This document shows, one piece after another, positions 7,219 to 14,019 of a DNA stretch of 14,019 bases (within the stretch, counting starts at the first letter, position 1; every line of letters begins with the position of its first letter). The stretch comes from Sunxiuqinia sp963974515. GTDB taxonomy: Bacteria > Bacteroidota > Bacteroidia > Bacteroidales > Prolixibacteraceae. The DNA is taken from assembly GCF_963974515.1 (NCBI RefSeq), contig NZ_CAXBDD010000100.1:1-14019 (forward strand), written 5' to 3'. The position numbers and the translations under genes were made by a program. Under the pieces are notes generated by a model that searched no databases, was not told the origin of the DNA, and was given only the letters and a program-made list of their open reading frames with translations.

Positions 7219-8574
7219 TTAAAGTTTTCCAATTGCTTTGTCTAAGGTAATTTTCGAGTTCAGGAGCTGAATGACTGAGGCCACCCACGCTGCCTGTGCC
7301 TGAATGTATTGGGTTTCAGTTTGCGAAAGCTCCACACTGCTGCTGATTCCGTTGTTGTACTTAATGGTTGTTTTGTCGTAGATCTTTCGGGCCAGCTGTT
7401 TATTATCCACATCGTTTCTGAATTGATCAACCGCACTTTCAATATCGGCTACCGCTGTGAGGTAATCTTTTTGCAGGGTCTGTTCGGCCAGTTTCTGATT
7501 ATTCTCGGCCTGCTGGTAAGCAAACTGTGCTTGTTTTACGATGGCCCGCTGCTGACCCGACGTGAAAATAGGCACGGTAAGGTTGAAACCCACCATGGAT
7601 GATTTAAACCAGGGCACACTGCTTTTAAACAGGTTGGCGCTGTTTCCGTAGGCCGTCTTCGACCAGTTGTAAAATCCGCTGAGCTTGGGCAAATAAGCTG
7701 ATCGGGCCAGCTTAAATTCCTTCATCGACAATTGCCGCTGGGTATCCAGCATCCGAAAGTCGATGTGCGACGCGTAGTCGAATCCACCGATGGTTTCCTT
7801 CTCTTTCAGCAAAGGATCCAGAAACTCATCCAGTCTTTCGGTCAACTGAAGGGTTTCTTCCACATCCACACCCATGGTATATTTCAACACCATGCGGGCG
7901 ACGCGGATTTCGCGCTCGGCTTTCAGGATTTCGTTTTCCGCTTTCTGAACCAACAGGCGCATCTGATCCACATCCTGTTCTTCGGAGAAGCCATTCTCAT
8001 ACATGGCACGGGTATCATTTTCGAGTTTCTTTGAGTTCAGCAGGTTTTCCTTCATCACCTTCAAATTTTCCTCGGCTGCCAGCACCATAAAATAAGATTG
8101 GGCTACGGCATGCTTAATGTCGATCTCCGTTTTCTCTTTGGTTTGCGAAGCCATCTGAAGGTAAACTTTGGCTGATCCGATTCCCACGATGTAGGAGCCG
8201 TCAAAAATCAACTGGTCGACTGTGAATCCAAAGTCGGAGTTGTAGTCCTGCCCAAACTTCACCGGGATATAAGTTCCGGCTTCTTCGCCAAAAAACTCTC
8301 CTGGAATAAGCGATACCGGCAGATTCAAAAACTTGGTGTAATTCGCGCTCCCCGAAACCTGAGGCAAACCCATGGCTATGGTTTCCCACACTTTCTTTTG
8401 AGCAGCAGAAACATCAAGCCCGCTGTTTTGGATGACATAAGAATGCTTTAGCGCGTATTCCTGTGCTTCGGCCAAAGTAAACTTAAGATCGTCCTGAGCT
8501 TTTAAACCCCCTGCCAGCAAAAAGAAAATGAGCAAGGTCGTGAGCTGTTTCGTCTTAGTTTTCATTCTGAACAT
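7219..8574 (-). CDS. TolC-family outer-membrane efflux protein
   Basis: This 451-residue outer-membrane channel is the exit duct of the efflux complex. Residues 1-26 are a Sec signal peptide with a hydrophobic core LLIFFLLAGG and likely cleavage after LKA. The mature protein begins FTLAEAQEYALKHS, the usual first helix of outer-membrane efflux proteins. It then shows two homologous halves of long heptad-rich helices alternating with beta segments. Near the second half is PWFKSSMVGFNLTVPIFTSGQQR, the typical strand plus VPIF turn. The end, TQYIQAQAAWVASVIQLLNSKITLDKAIGKL, is characteristic of the family. The start overlaps the end of the regulator gene by 20 bases. An internal ATG at 8565 (MKTKTK) gives an equally good signal peptide and an 11-base overlap. 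Translational coupling is likely. Confidence 0.94.
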   Translation of the reverse strand: MFRMKTKTKQLTTLLIFFLLAGGLKAQDDLKFTLAEAQEYALKHSYVIQNSGLDVSAAQKKVWETIAMGLPQVSGSANYTKFLNLPVSLIPGEFFGEEAGTYIPVKFGQDYNSDFGFTVDQLIFDGSYIVGIGSAKVYLQMASQTKEKTEIDIKHAVAQSYFMVLAAEENLKVMKENLLNSKKLENDTRAMYENGFSEEQDVDQMRLLVQKAENEILKAEREIRVARMVLKYTMGVDVEETLQLTERLDEFLDPLLKEKETIGGFDYASHIDFRMLDTQRQLSMKEFKLARSAYLPKLSGFYNWSKTAYGNSANLFKSSVPWFKSSMVGFNLTVPIFTSGQQRAIVKQAQFAYQQAENNQKLAEQTLQKDYLTAVADIESAVDQFRNDVDNKQLARKIYDKTTIKYNNGISSSVELSQTETQYIQAQAAWVASVIQLLNSKITLDKAIGKL

Positions 8575-9178
8575 TGTTTAATTGTTGTTTATAGTATTTC
8601 AAGCCTTTTTCTGTACAAACGCCATAAAAGTGGTAATCCAGCAATTGGTCGAACAGGGACATATCACGCACCTCTTCTTCCGAAAAAATTCCATTATCGG
8701 GGTTGAACACAAATAAAAAACGCCCCACGACTATCCGTGCCATCACGTCGCTGTCCAACTCTTCCCGAAACAGGCCTTCCTGTTTTCCCTGGTTCATAAT
8801 CGTCAGATTATCCAGGTAGATCCGCTTCCGTTTATATTCCGTTATTTTGCGATATACATCCGGATAACTTTTCCTCAGATCATATTCCATGTTGTTGTGG
8901 ACGATCTTCAGCATTTCACTAATGTGCTTCCGAATCCACAGGATCTTGTCGATGGCATTCAGCGATTTGCTTTCCTGGCAATGAAACGCTTCATCTTTCA
9001 TTAAAAAAGCATCGACAACCTCTCCCACTAAATCCGCCTTGTCTTTAAAATACTGATAGAGGGTCTTTTTTGAAATCCCCAGTTCTGCGGCTACGTCATC
9101 CATCGTTACACTTCGTATGCCGTGTCGCATATACAGCTGTCCCACCTGATCCAGTATGTGTGCTTTCTTTTCTTCCAT
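8555..9178 (-). CDS. TetR/AcrR-family transcriptional regulator of the efflux operon
   Basis: This 207-residue protein has a canonical TetR DNA-binding head. Helix 1 is at about 3-18, and the helix-turn-helix at about 25-44 reads TMDDVAAELGISKKTLYQYF, then KDKADLV. The remaining 150 residues are an all-helical ligand-binding and dimerisation domain without recognisable ligand motifs. It is the first gene of the operon and overlaps the tolC-like gene by 20 bases. The simplest model is a repressor that controls itself and the three pump genes and is released by a pump substrate. A candidate operator lies just upstream (9211-9238). The start is fixed by the need for helix 1. It leaves only a few bases of leader after the apparent promoter. 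Confidence 0.93.
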   Translation of the reverse strand: MEEKKAHILDQVGQLYMRHGIRSVTMDDVAAELGISKKTLYQYFKDKADLVGEVVDAFLMKDEAFHCQESKSLNAIDKILWIRKHISEMLKIVHNNMEYDLRKSYPDVYRKITEYKRKRIYLDNLTIMNQGKQEGLFREELDSDVMARIVVGRFLFVFNPDNGIFSEEEVRDMSLFDQLLDYHFYGVCTEKGLKYYKQQLNNVQNEN

Positions 9179-9186
9179 AATCCTTG

Positions 9187-9194
9187 CAAAGGTA
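9187..9194 (-). promoter_or_regulatory. Bacteroidota-type -7 element of the tetR-efflux operon
   Basis: The minus strand reads TACCTTTG (9194 to 9187), an exact TAnnTTTG match, followed by CAAGGATT and the ATG at 9178. A weak -33-like TTTC lies 17 bases upstream, inside the candidate operator. If this is the true -7 box, transcription would start about 5 bases before the ATG and give a nearly leaderless mRNA. Confidence 0.55.
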
Positions 9195-9210
9195 GATTCC
9201 TTGTCGTATC

Positions 9211-9238
9211 GGAAACTATAATTCTTTTAAAAGTTTCC
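9211..9238. promoter_or_regulatory. Candidate TetR operator (inverted repeat GGAAACT-N14-AGTTTCC)
   Basis: Perfect 7-base arms, GGAAACT (9211-9217) and AGTTTCC (9232-9238), are separated by 14 AT-rich bases. The site begins 33 bases above the regulator's ATG and covers the -33 region of its promoter. Position, symmetry and length fit a TetR-type operator. A repressor bound here would block RNA polymerase and give autoregulation. That the neighbouring regulator binds it is inferred. Confidence 0.55.
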
Positions 9239-9522
9239 ACAGTTTACGAAGAATTAACATTCCTGTATCCAGATTGTTTCCAATTTTCGGACACAAAACT
9301 ATTTTATTACCCAAAGTTTCTCAGATAAGAATCGGTGAACAAAGAAATAAGTCGAGGAATGGAGATAATCGGTTTGCGGATTGCTGTAGAGTTATACAGA
9401 CCAATTCGACATACACCGGAGCATTTCACTGATTTTTGGCGTCTTTCGGGTTTTGATTCAGAAAGAAGGCAAATCAATGTACGACGTTTGGATCCGGAAC
9501 TTGAATCGGACTCGCCTTTTAT
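9239..9522. other. Intergenic spacer between ispD and tetR, no gene seen
   Basis: The spacer from 9179 to 9531 holds the tetR promoter and operator at its left end and an ispD-end hairpin at its right end. Between these I see no gene, RNA or clear repeat. A plus-strand GTG-started frame (9335-9622) runs through it, but its last third is antisense to ispD, it lacks a ribosome site, and its residues match nothing I know. Confidence 0.5.
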
Positions 9523-9541
9523 GCGGGGGGACTATCCCCGC
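9523..9541. terminator. GC hairpin containing the ispD stop codon, possible terminator
   Basis: GCGGGG (9523-9528) and CCCCGC (9536-9541) form a 6-bp GC stem with a 7-base loop that contains the ispD stop triplet (9532-9534). On the minus strand, the direction of ispD, there is no T-run after the stem, only ATAAAAG. On the plus strand GATTTT follows. As an ispD terminator it is weak. It could be an mRNA 3'-end stabiliser. Confidence 0.3.
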
Positions 9542-10203
9542 GATTTTAAAAGGGCTTCTGCCACGCGAAGATCTATGGGATTGGTGATTTTGATGTTTTC
9601 GGGATTTCCGTCCACCAGGTGAATGTGTACTCCGTCCGCTTCACAAACCGAAGCGTCGTCGGTAAAAAAATCGCTTTCCGGCTGCCGGTAGGCTTTCTTG
9701 ATCAATTCGGTTTGAAAGGTTTGTGGGGTTTGCACCAGCCGGAACTGGTTCCGGTCGACATGCCGGCTCTCATGCCCTGTAAGCTGTCGCAGTGACTCCA
9801 CCACCGGCGAAACTGGCAGCGCATTTCCTTTTTCCAGCGCCGTTTGAAAGCAACGCTGCAAGGTTTCGGATGACACCAGGGGACGCACACCATCGTGAAT
9901 AAAAACGATGCCATCACCGGCGATGGCATCCAATCCATTCCTGACTGACTGAAAGCGGGTATCTCCTCCGCCAACCAGGCTGATTTTACCGGTAAGTTGA
10001 AACTGCTGACGAACTTGCTGCCAACGGTCAAACTGCGAAGAGGGTAAAACAAGCACCAGTTCTATTTCGGGGTCAAAATCCAGAAAACGTTGGATCGTCC
10101 ACAACAGGATGGGGCGGCCTGCCAGCTCGATAAACTGTTTGGGAACCTCTGCTCCCATTCTTGAACCCACTCCTCCTGCAACGATTAATGCAAACTTTTT
10201 CAT
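9532..10203 (-). CDS. ispD: 2-C-methyl-D-erythritol 4-phosphate cytidylyltransferase (IspD)
   Basis: IspD joins CTP and 2-C-methyl-D-erythritol 4-phosphate to give CDP-methylerythritol plus pyrophosphate, the third step of the MEP isoprenoid pathway in the cytoplasm. The 223-residue length is normal. The nucleotide-binding start AGGVGSRMGAEVPKQF contains the expected Arg15 and Lys22. It is followed by GGGDTRFQSVRNGL (78-91), HDGVRPLV (103-110, with Asp104 and Arg107), LVQTPQTF (156-163), FTDDASV (180-186) and the C-terminal NIKITNPIDL with Lys205. These are the family's CTP- and substrate-contacting positions. It runs divergent from the DUF2461 gene. No Shine-Dalgarno is clear. A CDP-ribitol/TarI-type relative is possible in principle, but the motifs and length fit IspD. 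Confidence 0.93.
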   Translation of the reverse strand: MKKFALIVAGGVGSRMGAEVPKQFIELAGRPILLWTIQRFLDFDPEIELVLVLPSSQFDRWQQVRQQFQLTGKISLVGGGDTRFQSVRNGLDAIAGDGIVFIHDGVRPLVSSETLQRCFQTALEKGNALPVSPVVESLRQLTGHESRHVDRNQFRLVQTPQTFQTELIKKAYRQPESDFFTDDASVCEADGVHIHLVDGNPENIKITNPIDLRVAEALLKSRG

Positions 10204-10248
10204 CCATCCACATGTTTAGGTCATGAACCTGCTTTGCCCGCCGCGAAT

Positions 10249-10271
10249 CGCCGGCCTCTGGCCGACCGGCG
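10249..10271. repeat. GC-rich palindrome in the ispD/DUF2461 divergent spacer
   Basis: CGCCGG (10249-10254) pairs with CCGGCG (10266-10271), and an internal GGCC-TCT-GGCC gives an alternative fold. The surrounding block 10230-10295 is clearly more GC-rich than the flanks. It lies in the expected 5' leader of ispD, so it could be a leader hairpin or a REP-like element. No second copy is present in the window. Confidence 0.45.
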
Positions 10272-10299
10272 ACACACGCAGGCGCACAGCGTCAGGAAA

Positions 10300-10307
10300 C
10301 AAAAATA
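10300..10307 (-). promoter_or_regulatory. Possible -7 element for ispD
   Basis: The minus strand reads TATTTTTG (10307 to 10300), matching TAnnTTTG, about 97 bases above the ispD ATG. No -33 TTTG is found at the usual distance, so support is weak. If used, the ispD leader would include the GC-rich palindrome. Confidence 0.3.
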
Positions 10308-10328
10308 GCATTCCATTTTCAATTCCTG

Positions 10329-10359
10329 TTGCTTCGGCAAAACAATCGGTTTATCTTCA
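10329..10359 (+). promoter_or_regulatory. Possible promoter for the DUF2461 gene
   Basis: TTG at 10329-10331 is followed after 20 bases by TATCTTCA (10352-10359), an imperfect TAnnTTTG. This gives Bacteroidota-like spacing and a leader of about 35 bases to the ATG at 10400. It also argues that the longer upstream reading frame from 10223 is not translated. Confidence 0.35.
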
Positions 10360-10399
10360 CGATAAAATTGAAAATAACCCACATAAAACAACACAGTCC

Positions 10400-11059
10400 A
10401 TGAAAGTACTATTCGATTTTCTGACCGAACTTCGCGAAAACAATACCCGCGAATGGTTTAACGAGAACAAAAAACGCTACGAAGAAAGCAAAGAGCAGAT
10501 CCTCTTTTTTAGCGAATTGATGATCCAGGAAATTCGTAAGTTTGATGCGGACGTCCCACAGATTGATCCCAAAGATTGCCTGTTCCGGATTTTCAGGGAT
10601 GTGCGCTTTTCGCATGATAAGTCGCCTTACAAAACCCATTTCGGAAGTTTTATCGCCAAAGGAGGCCGCAAGAGCGACCGGGCCGGCTACTACATCCACC
10701 TGGAACCGGGAAACTCGTTTCTGGGCGGCGGTGTTTGGCACCCTGAAGCGGCTCCGCTCAAAGCCATTCGAACTGAAATCTTAAATCATCCGGAAGGACT
10801 GCGGGAAGTGGTGGACGATGAACAGTTCAAAAAATACTATCCCACGATTGAAGGCGAAAAGCTGAAAACGGCGCCCAAAGGCTTTCCGAAGGATTTTGAG
10901 CAGGTGGATTTGCTGCGCTACAAATCCTATGCGTTCGGGTTCCAGGTGGATGACCAAACCGTTTTAAACGATGATTTTGTCGGTCTCGCAGTCGACGCTT
11001 TTCAGGAACTTTCGAAGGCCAATCGCTTTTTAAACGATGCCTTGGATAAATGGTGCTGA
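10400..11059 (+). CDS. DUF2461 family protein of unknown function
   Basis: This 219-residue soluble protein matches the DUF2461/TIGR02453 family along its whole length. The motifs are FLTELRENNTREWFNENK (7-24), RIFRDVRFSHDKSPYKTHFG (63-82), GGRKSDRAGYYIHLEPG (88-104), FLGGGVWHPE (107-116), LKTAPKGF (155-162) and LLRYKSYAF (171-179). The family has no established biochemical role. The start at 10400 is chosen because similarity begins exactly there (MKVLFDFLTEL). The 59 in-frame codons upstream from 10223 run through the GC-rich palindrome and look non-coding. It is a single gene ending at the shared terminator near 11250, and there is no signal peptide or membrane segment. Confidence 0.9.
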   Translation: MKVLFDFLTELRENNTREWFNENKKRYEESKEQILFFSELMIQEIRKFDADVPQIDPKDCLFRIFRDVRFSHDKSPYKTHFGSFIAKGGRKSDRAGYYIHLEPGNSFLGGGVWHPEAAPLKAIRTEILNHPEGLREVVDDEQFKKYYPTIEGEKLKTAPKGFPKDFEQVDLLRYKSYAFGFQVDDQTVLNDDFVGLAVDAFQELSKANRFLNDALDKWC

Positions 11060-11218
11060 ACAATATCTAATCGTTCGTCGGAGTTATAGCGTGTTTTAGG
11101 CCCCAAAATGACCAGTTCATGATTTTTTTAAAAAAATGGGGTTACCTATCAGCCCGAAACTGAATAAACCTATAGAATAGTTACCAGAATAGTTTCTTCC
11201 CAATCTACCCATTCTAAA

Positions 11219-11253
11219 AATAAAGCCGGATAATCGTCCGGCTTTATTTTTTT
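11219..11253. terminator. Strong bidirectional rho-independent terminator
   Basis: AATAAAGCCGGA (11219-11230) and TCCGGCTTTATT (11237-11248) form a perfect 12-bp stem around TAATCG. On the plus strand the stem runs into a T-run (11247-11253). On the minus strand it is followed by TTTTTAG. It therefore serves the DUF2461 gene from the left and the AMP-binding enzyme from the right, whose stop codon touches the T-run. The rest of 11060-11218 is non-coding. It contains a T7A7 tract (11123-11136) and a 9-base direct repeat AGAATAGTT at 11174 and 11186. Confidence 0.9.
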
Positions 11254-12907
11254 ACTTGGTGTATAAGTATCGTTTAATATTTCGCTTGGGAGTTTTCTCA
11301 AATTCCTGGCTCACCAGTTCAAGTTGGGCCAGCTGACTGTATTTAGGCAATTCGCGGTTGGCATGCAGCCTGTTATGTTCCATCAATTTGGCCAAGTGTA
11401 CCTCATCGAGTTTTTCCGCTTCAACCAATTCCGGATCAGGATAAACCAAGGCCACCAGCTTTCCTTCGCGTTCAACCACCACGTTCTCCAATATTCCGGG
11501 TAAATTCGACAGCTTCGCCTCAATCTCTTCGGGGTAAATATTCTGCCCCGAAGCCCCCAGCAGCATATTTTTACTCCGTCCTTTAATGTAGATGTAGTTC
11601 TGCGAATCAATCAGCCCCAGGTCGCCGGTTTTCAACCAGCCATCAGCGGTAAAAGCCTGCCGGGTGGCCTCCTCATTTTTATAATATCCCTGCATAACAT
11701 GGATTCCTTTCACCTGAATTTCTCCCACTTCCCTGTAGGGATCGCTGGAGTCAATGCGTACCTGCATCCGGTCGACCAGCTTGCCAGCCGACATGGGCTG
11801 AGTGGTACGCCATGCGTCATATGAAATGAGCGGCCCACACTCGGTCATGCCATAGCCAATCGTAAAAGGAAATTCGATTTTCCGGAAGAATTCCTCCACT
11901 TCATGACTTAGCGGAGCGCCGCCAATCACAATTTCGTGGAAACGTCCGCCAAAGGTTTCAACCAGCTTTTCCTTTACTTTCCGATGCAACACGCCCGAAA
12001 TTCCCGGAACTTTCAGCAGGAATTTCATGAAAGGTTTTTCAAGACTTGGAAGGATCCGTTTCTTGTAAATTTTCTCAATCACCAGGGGCACCGATAAAAT
12101 CAGGTGTGGCTGAATCTCGCCAAAGGCTTTCAAAATCACTTGAGGCGTTGGGGTTTTGCTCAAAAAGGTGATGTGACAGCCAACAGATGCGGGAAACAAA
12201 TATTCGAACAACAAGCCAAAAACATGGGCCATGGGTAAGAATGACACGATTTTGTTGCCGGTTGTCAAAGGCATGTGCTCGCGCGCATAAATCAGGTTCG
12301 ACAGCAAGCTACGCGCAGGAAGCATGACCCCTTTGGTAAAGCCTGATGTTCCGCTGGTGTATGAAATCACGCACAATTGCTCGTCGTCCACTTCATCCAG
12401 ACCAAAATTCTCGGGCAAAATCGGATCAACAGCACCCGCTTTTAAGTTCTGTTCCCAGGCTGTTAAACAGGCGGCATCCTGATCAAAAAGCAGGTTGAAC
12501 GCCGTCAAACTAACCACCGCCTGAAGCTGCGGCATAGCCTCGGCATCAAGCTTGTCGAACAAGAGATCGCTGGCAAACAAGAGCTTCGATCCGGAATGCT
12601 TAACAATGTGGTGTACATCACCCGGGTTAAAATCGGGAAGTATCGGCACTGCGACGGCGCCATAGCCTATGGTGGCTAAAAAAGAAATGGCCCAGCTAGC
12701 CGAATTACGGCCCAACAGGGAGACCTTATCTCCTTTTTGAATTCCACTTTCCCTGAAAAACAAATGGATTTGATGAATTTTTTTTGCCACTTCCCCGTAG
12801 TGATAAGTGGAACCACCATAGTCCGTAAACATCGGTAAATCCCAATTTTGCAGCAGCGATTCCTTATAAAGCCCGGTCAGGCTTTGAGCAGCAAGTGTTT
12901 GGTTCAT
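11252..12907 (-). CDS. AMP-binding acyl-CoA synthetase, long-chain fatty-acid-CoA ligase-like
   Basis: This 551-residue adenylate-forming enzyme probably activates a fatty or other carboxylic acid to acyl-AMP and then acyl-CoA. The adenylation core motifs are in order: P-loop YTSGTSGFTKG (183-193), YGMTECGPLIS (352-362), GWLKTGDLG (423-431, Asp429), and IKGRSKNML (441-449, Arg444) leading into GQNIYPEEIEAKL. The C-terminal A10 region reads EKTPKRNIKRYLY. A simple alignment with FadD-type ends puts Asn543 where the catalytic Lys normally is, though Lys541 and Lys545 are close. The start is the ATG at 12907 because AGAGGG sits 6-7 bases upstream. A TTG at 12922 would add five residues. It begins 23 bases after the aldo/keto reductase stop and is probably co-transcribed with it. 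Chain length is not readable from the sequence. Confidence 0.9.
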   Translation of the reverse strand: MNQTLAAQSLTGLYKESLLQNWDLPMFTDYGGSTYHYGEVAKKIHQIHLFFRESGIQKGDKVSLLGRNSASWAISFLATIGYGAVAVPILPDFNPGDVHHIVKHSGSKLLFASDLLFDKLDAEAMPQLQAVVSLTAFNLLFDQDAACLTAWEQNLKAGAVDPILPENFGLDEVDDEQLCVISYTSGTSGFTKGVMLPARSLLSNLIYAREHMPLTTGNKIVSFLPMAHVFGLLFEYLFPASVGCHITFLSKTPTPQVILKAFGEIQPHLILSVPLVIEKIYKKRILPSLEKPFMKFLLKVPGISGVLHRKVKEKLVETFGGRFHEIVIGGAPLSHEVEEFFRKIEFPFTIGYGMTECGPLISYDAWRTTQPMSAGKLVDRMQVRIDSSDPYREVGEIQVKGIHVMQGYYKNEEATRQAFTADGWLKTGDLGLIDSQNYIYIKGRSKNMLLGASGQNIYPEEIEAKLSNLPGILENVVVEREGKLVALVYPDPELVEAEKLDEVHLAKLMEHNRLHANRELPKYSQLAQLELVSQEFEKTPKRNIKRYLYTK

Positions 12908-12930
12908 AAGTTTCCCTCTCAATTATTCCT

Positions 12931-13827
12931 TCAGCCGGAATTATTTTTAGTAATGCGTGCAATTCGCTCCACGGCATCGTCAACATAAGCTGTCTTTTCC
13001 ATACCAATGGTCATCGTGTGCACGTTTCCACTCTTCCAGGCAAATCTAAGAGATTTTTCACGAACTTCCTCTTGCGTCAAATCGCCACCCCCGAAAATCT
13101 TCATTCCAATCACTCCCTTTCCACTGTCTTTAGCCGTTTTCAGGATTTTCATGATCTCTTCGGGCGTTCCGTCCATTCGAACCTGATCAGGATTGATGCG
13201 GGCCAGGATCACGTCTACCCAAGGATCGACCACTGCGGCCTTCATGGCATCGATGTTGTGGCACGACACGCCCACCAGCTTCACCTCACCTTTTTGCTTG
13301 GCTTCGGAAAGCTGCTCTCGAAAGGAGGCTTTCTCCGTCACCCAATTGCCATTCATCAGGCAGTGCAGCAACACGATGTCAAAGTACTCTGTCCCCAGTT
13401 CCTTTTTAAAGCGGTCGAGGGTCTGCTGCACCGGCACCACTTTGTTCCAGCTGTTATCCTCGGTCCAGATCTTGGTCATCAGCTGAAAATTGTCACGCGG
13501 CACTTCTTTAAACAGCTCGCGGACAAAGGTGTGGGTGCCATACGAATCGGCCGTATCGATAAAGGTTACCCCACGGTCATAAGCATGGTGCGACACCTTC
13601 TTAAAGGCTTCCATCCCCCCGCGTGTCAACACCGATTCGTGCGCCCAACCATTGGTTCCGCAGCCAAAAGCCAGCTGCGAAACGTTCAAGCCGGTTTCGC
13701 CAAGCTTTACCTGATTCATTGATTCATAGGCCGGGGCGTCAAATCCCGCAAAAGCAATCCCTGCTGAAACGGCTGAAACTCCGGCAATTCCCTTGCGAAC
13801 AAATTCACGACGATTAATCTTTTTCAT
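12931..13827 (-). CDS. Aldo/keto reductase with a twin-arginine signal
   Basis: This 298-residue NAD(P)H-dependent oxidoreductase family member starts with a Tat-type signal, NRREFVRKGIAGVSAVSAG (twin Arg at 6-7, hydrophobic run to about 29). Export as a folded, cofactor-loaded protein is therefore predicted. The enzyme domain (from about 38, VKLGETGLNVSQLAFGC) keeps the AKR catalytic tetrad: Asp91 and Tyr96 in FIDTADSYG, Lys119 in LMTKIW and His155 in VLLHCL. Cofactor-side motifs GVSCHN and VIGMKIFGGG follow. Substrate is unknown. It is the first gene of a likely two-gene unit with the acyl-CoA synthetase. The start at 13827 is supported by the signal peptide. There is no Shine-Dalgarno, only A/T-rich sequence. 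A lipoprotein or Sec signal is less likely because there is no lipobox Cys. Confidence 0.92.
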   Translation of the reverse strand: MKKINRREFVRKGIAGVSAVSAGIAFAGFDAPAYESMNQVKLGETGLNVSQLAFGCGTNGWAHESVLTRGGMEAFKKVSHHAYDRGVTFIDTADSYGTHTFVRELFKEVPRDNFQLMTKIWTEDNSWNKVVPVQQTLDRFKKELGTEYFDIVLLHCLMNGNWVTEKASFREQLSEAKQKGEVKLVGVSCHNIDAMKAAVVDPWVDVILARINPDQVRMDGTPEEIMKILKTAKDSGKGVIGMKIFGGGDLTQEEVREKSLRFAWKSGNVHTMTIGMEKTAYVDDAVERIARITKNNSG

Positions 13828-14019
13828 TTTGTAAGTATTTTTAAAGGTTGTATTTAAAAAACCCTGAATTTCAAAACAATACCAAATCAGACATAATGGT
13901 CCTTAATATACAACGATTGATTGAGCATGCAAAATCCTGCTTGTTAAGAAGTTTAAACGGTTTGTCGTAACTGTTTTTTATTATTTTAGCGCTTTCTTTT
14001 AAACGAACACTTTAAATTA
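13828..14019 (-). promoter_or_regulatory. Upstream region of the aldo/keto reductase gene
   Basis: This AT-rich 192-base stretch holds no credible ORF or RNA gene. It should contain the promoter of the reductase-ligase unit. The nearest thing to a -7 box on the minus strand is TATTGTTTTG (13887 to 13878), which has one base too many between TA and TTTG, so I cannot place the promoter with confidence. Confidence 0.3.

Noticed and set aside
9335..9622. 95-codon plus-strand GTG-started frame
   Set aside because: The last 90 bases are antisense to the ispD 3' end, there is no ribosome site or promoter, and its residues match no family I recognise.
10223..10399. N-terminal extension of the DUF2461 protein from the ATG at 10223
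   Set aside because: The stretch crosses the GC-rich palindrome, has non-coding composition and precedes the point where family similarity starts.
11101..11141. CCCCA...TGGGG inverted repeat with a T7A7 tract downstream of the DUF2461 gene
   Set aside because: The arms are only 5 bases with a 31-base gap. The A/T tract is self-complementary by chance, and the real terminator is the 12-bp stem at 11219-11248.
1..14019. tRNA, rRNA, transposase, integrase, att sites or a defence-system cluster
   Set aside because: No cloverleaf, rRNA segment, DDE/tyrosine recombinase motif, terminal inverted repeats or recognisable defence gene set was seen on either strand.

Overview
The window looks like a chromosomal segment of a Bacteroidota bacterium. 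The reasons are the Bacteroidota-style -7 promoter motifs (TAnnTTTG) ahead of several genes, the general lack of Shine-Dalgarno sequences, the RND permease subtype with a VDNAIVVVENV motif, and a Tat-signal aldo/keto reductase of the kind common in that phylum. A Marinilabiliales/Prolixibacteraceae-like source is a guess from general gene style. It cannot be proven from this sequence.

Layout. Bases 1-263 hold what looks like a decayed, frameshifted remnant of a MazG-like nucleotide pyrophosphohydrolase. Bases 405-2117 (minus) encode a 570-residue protein made of eight tandem helicase-associated (HA) repeats with no helicase domain. It has its own promoter, a perfect palindrome over that promoter and an unusually strong Shine-Dalgarno. 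Bases 2118-2585 are non-coding and carry that promoter, a degenerate interspersed repeat and a strong terminator.

Bases 2586-9178 (minus) form a complete tripartite efflux operon: tetR-type regulator, TolC-like outer-membrane factor, lipoprotein membrane-fusion protein and RND permease. It starts at a promoter with a candidate TetR operator (9187-9238) and ends at a rho-independent terminator (2525-2559). The regulator is the first gene and overlaps the next one, so autoregulation is the likely mode of control.

Bases 9532-10203 (minus) encode IspD of the MEP isoprenoid pathway. Divergent from it at 10400-11059 (plus) is a DUF2461 protein of unknown function. The spacer between them holds a GC-rich palindrome. 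Bases 11252-13827 (minus) form a two-gene unit: a Tat-signal aldo/keto reductase followed by a long-chain fatty-acid-CoA-ligase-like AMP-binding enzyme. It ends at a bidirectional terminator shared with the DUF2461 gene. The last 192 bases are the upstream region of the reductase.

The right three quarters is ordinary core or near-core genome. The left end (MazG remnant, stand-alone HA-repeat protein, interspersed repeat) has an accessory look and holds the least explained gene. No clearly new multi-gene system is visible. The HA-repeat protein is the best candidate for something undescribed.
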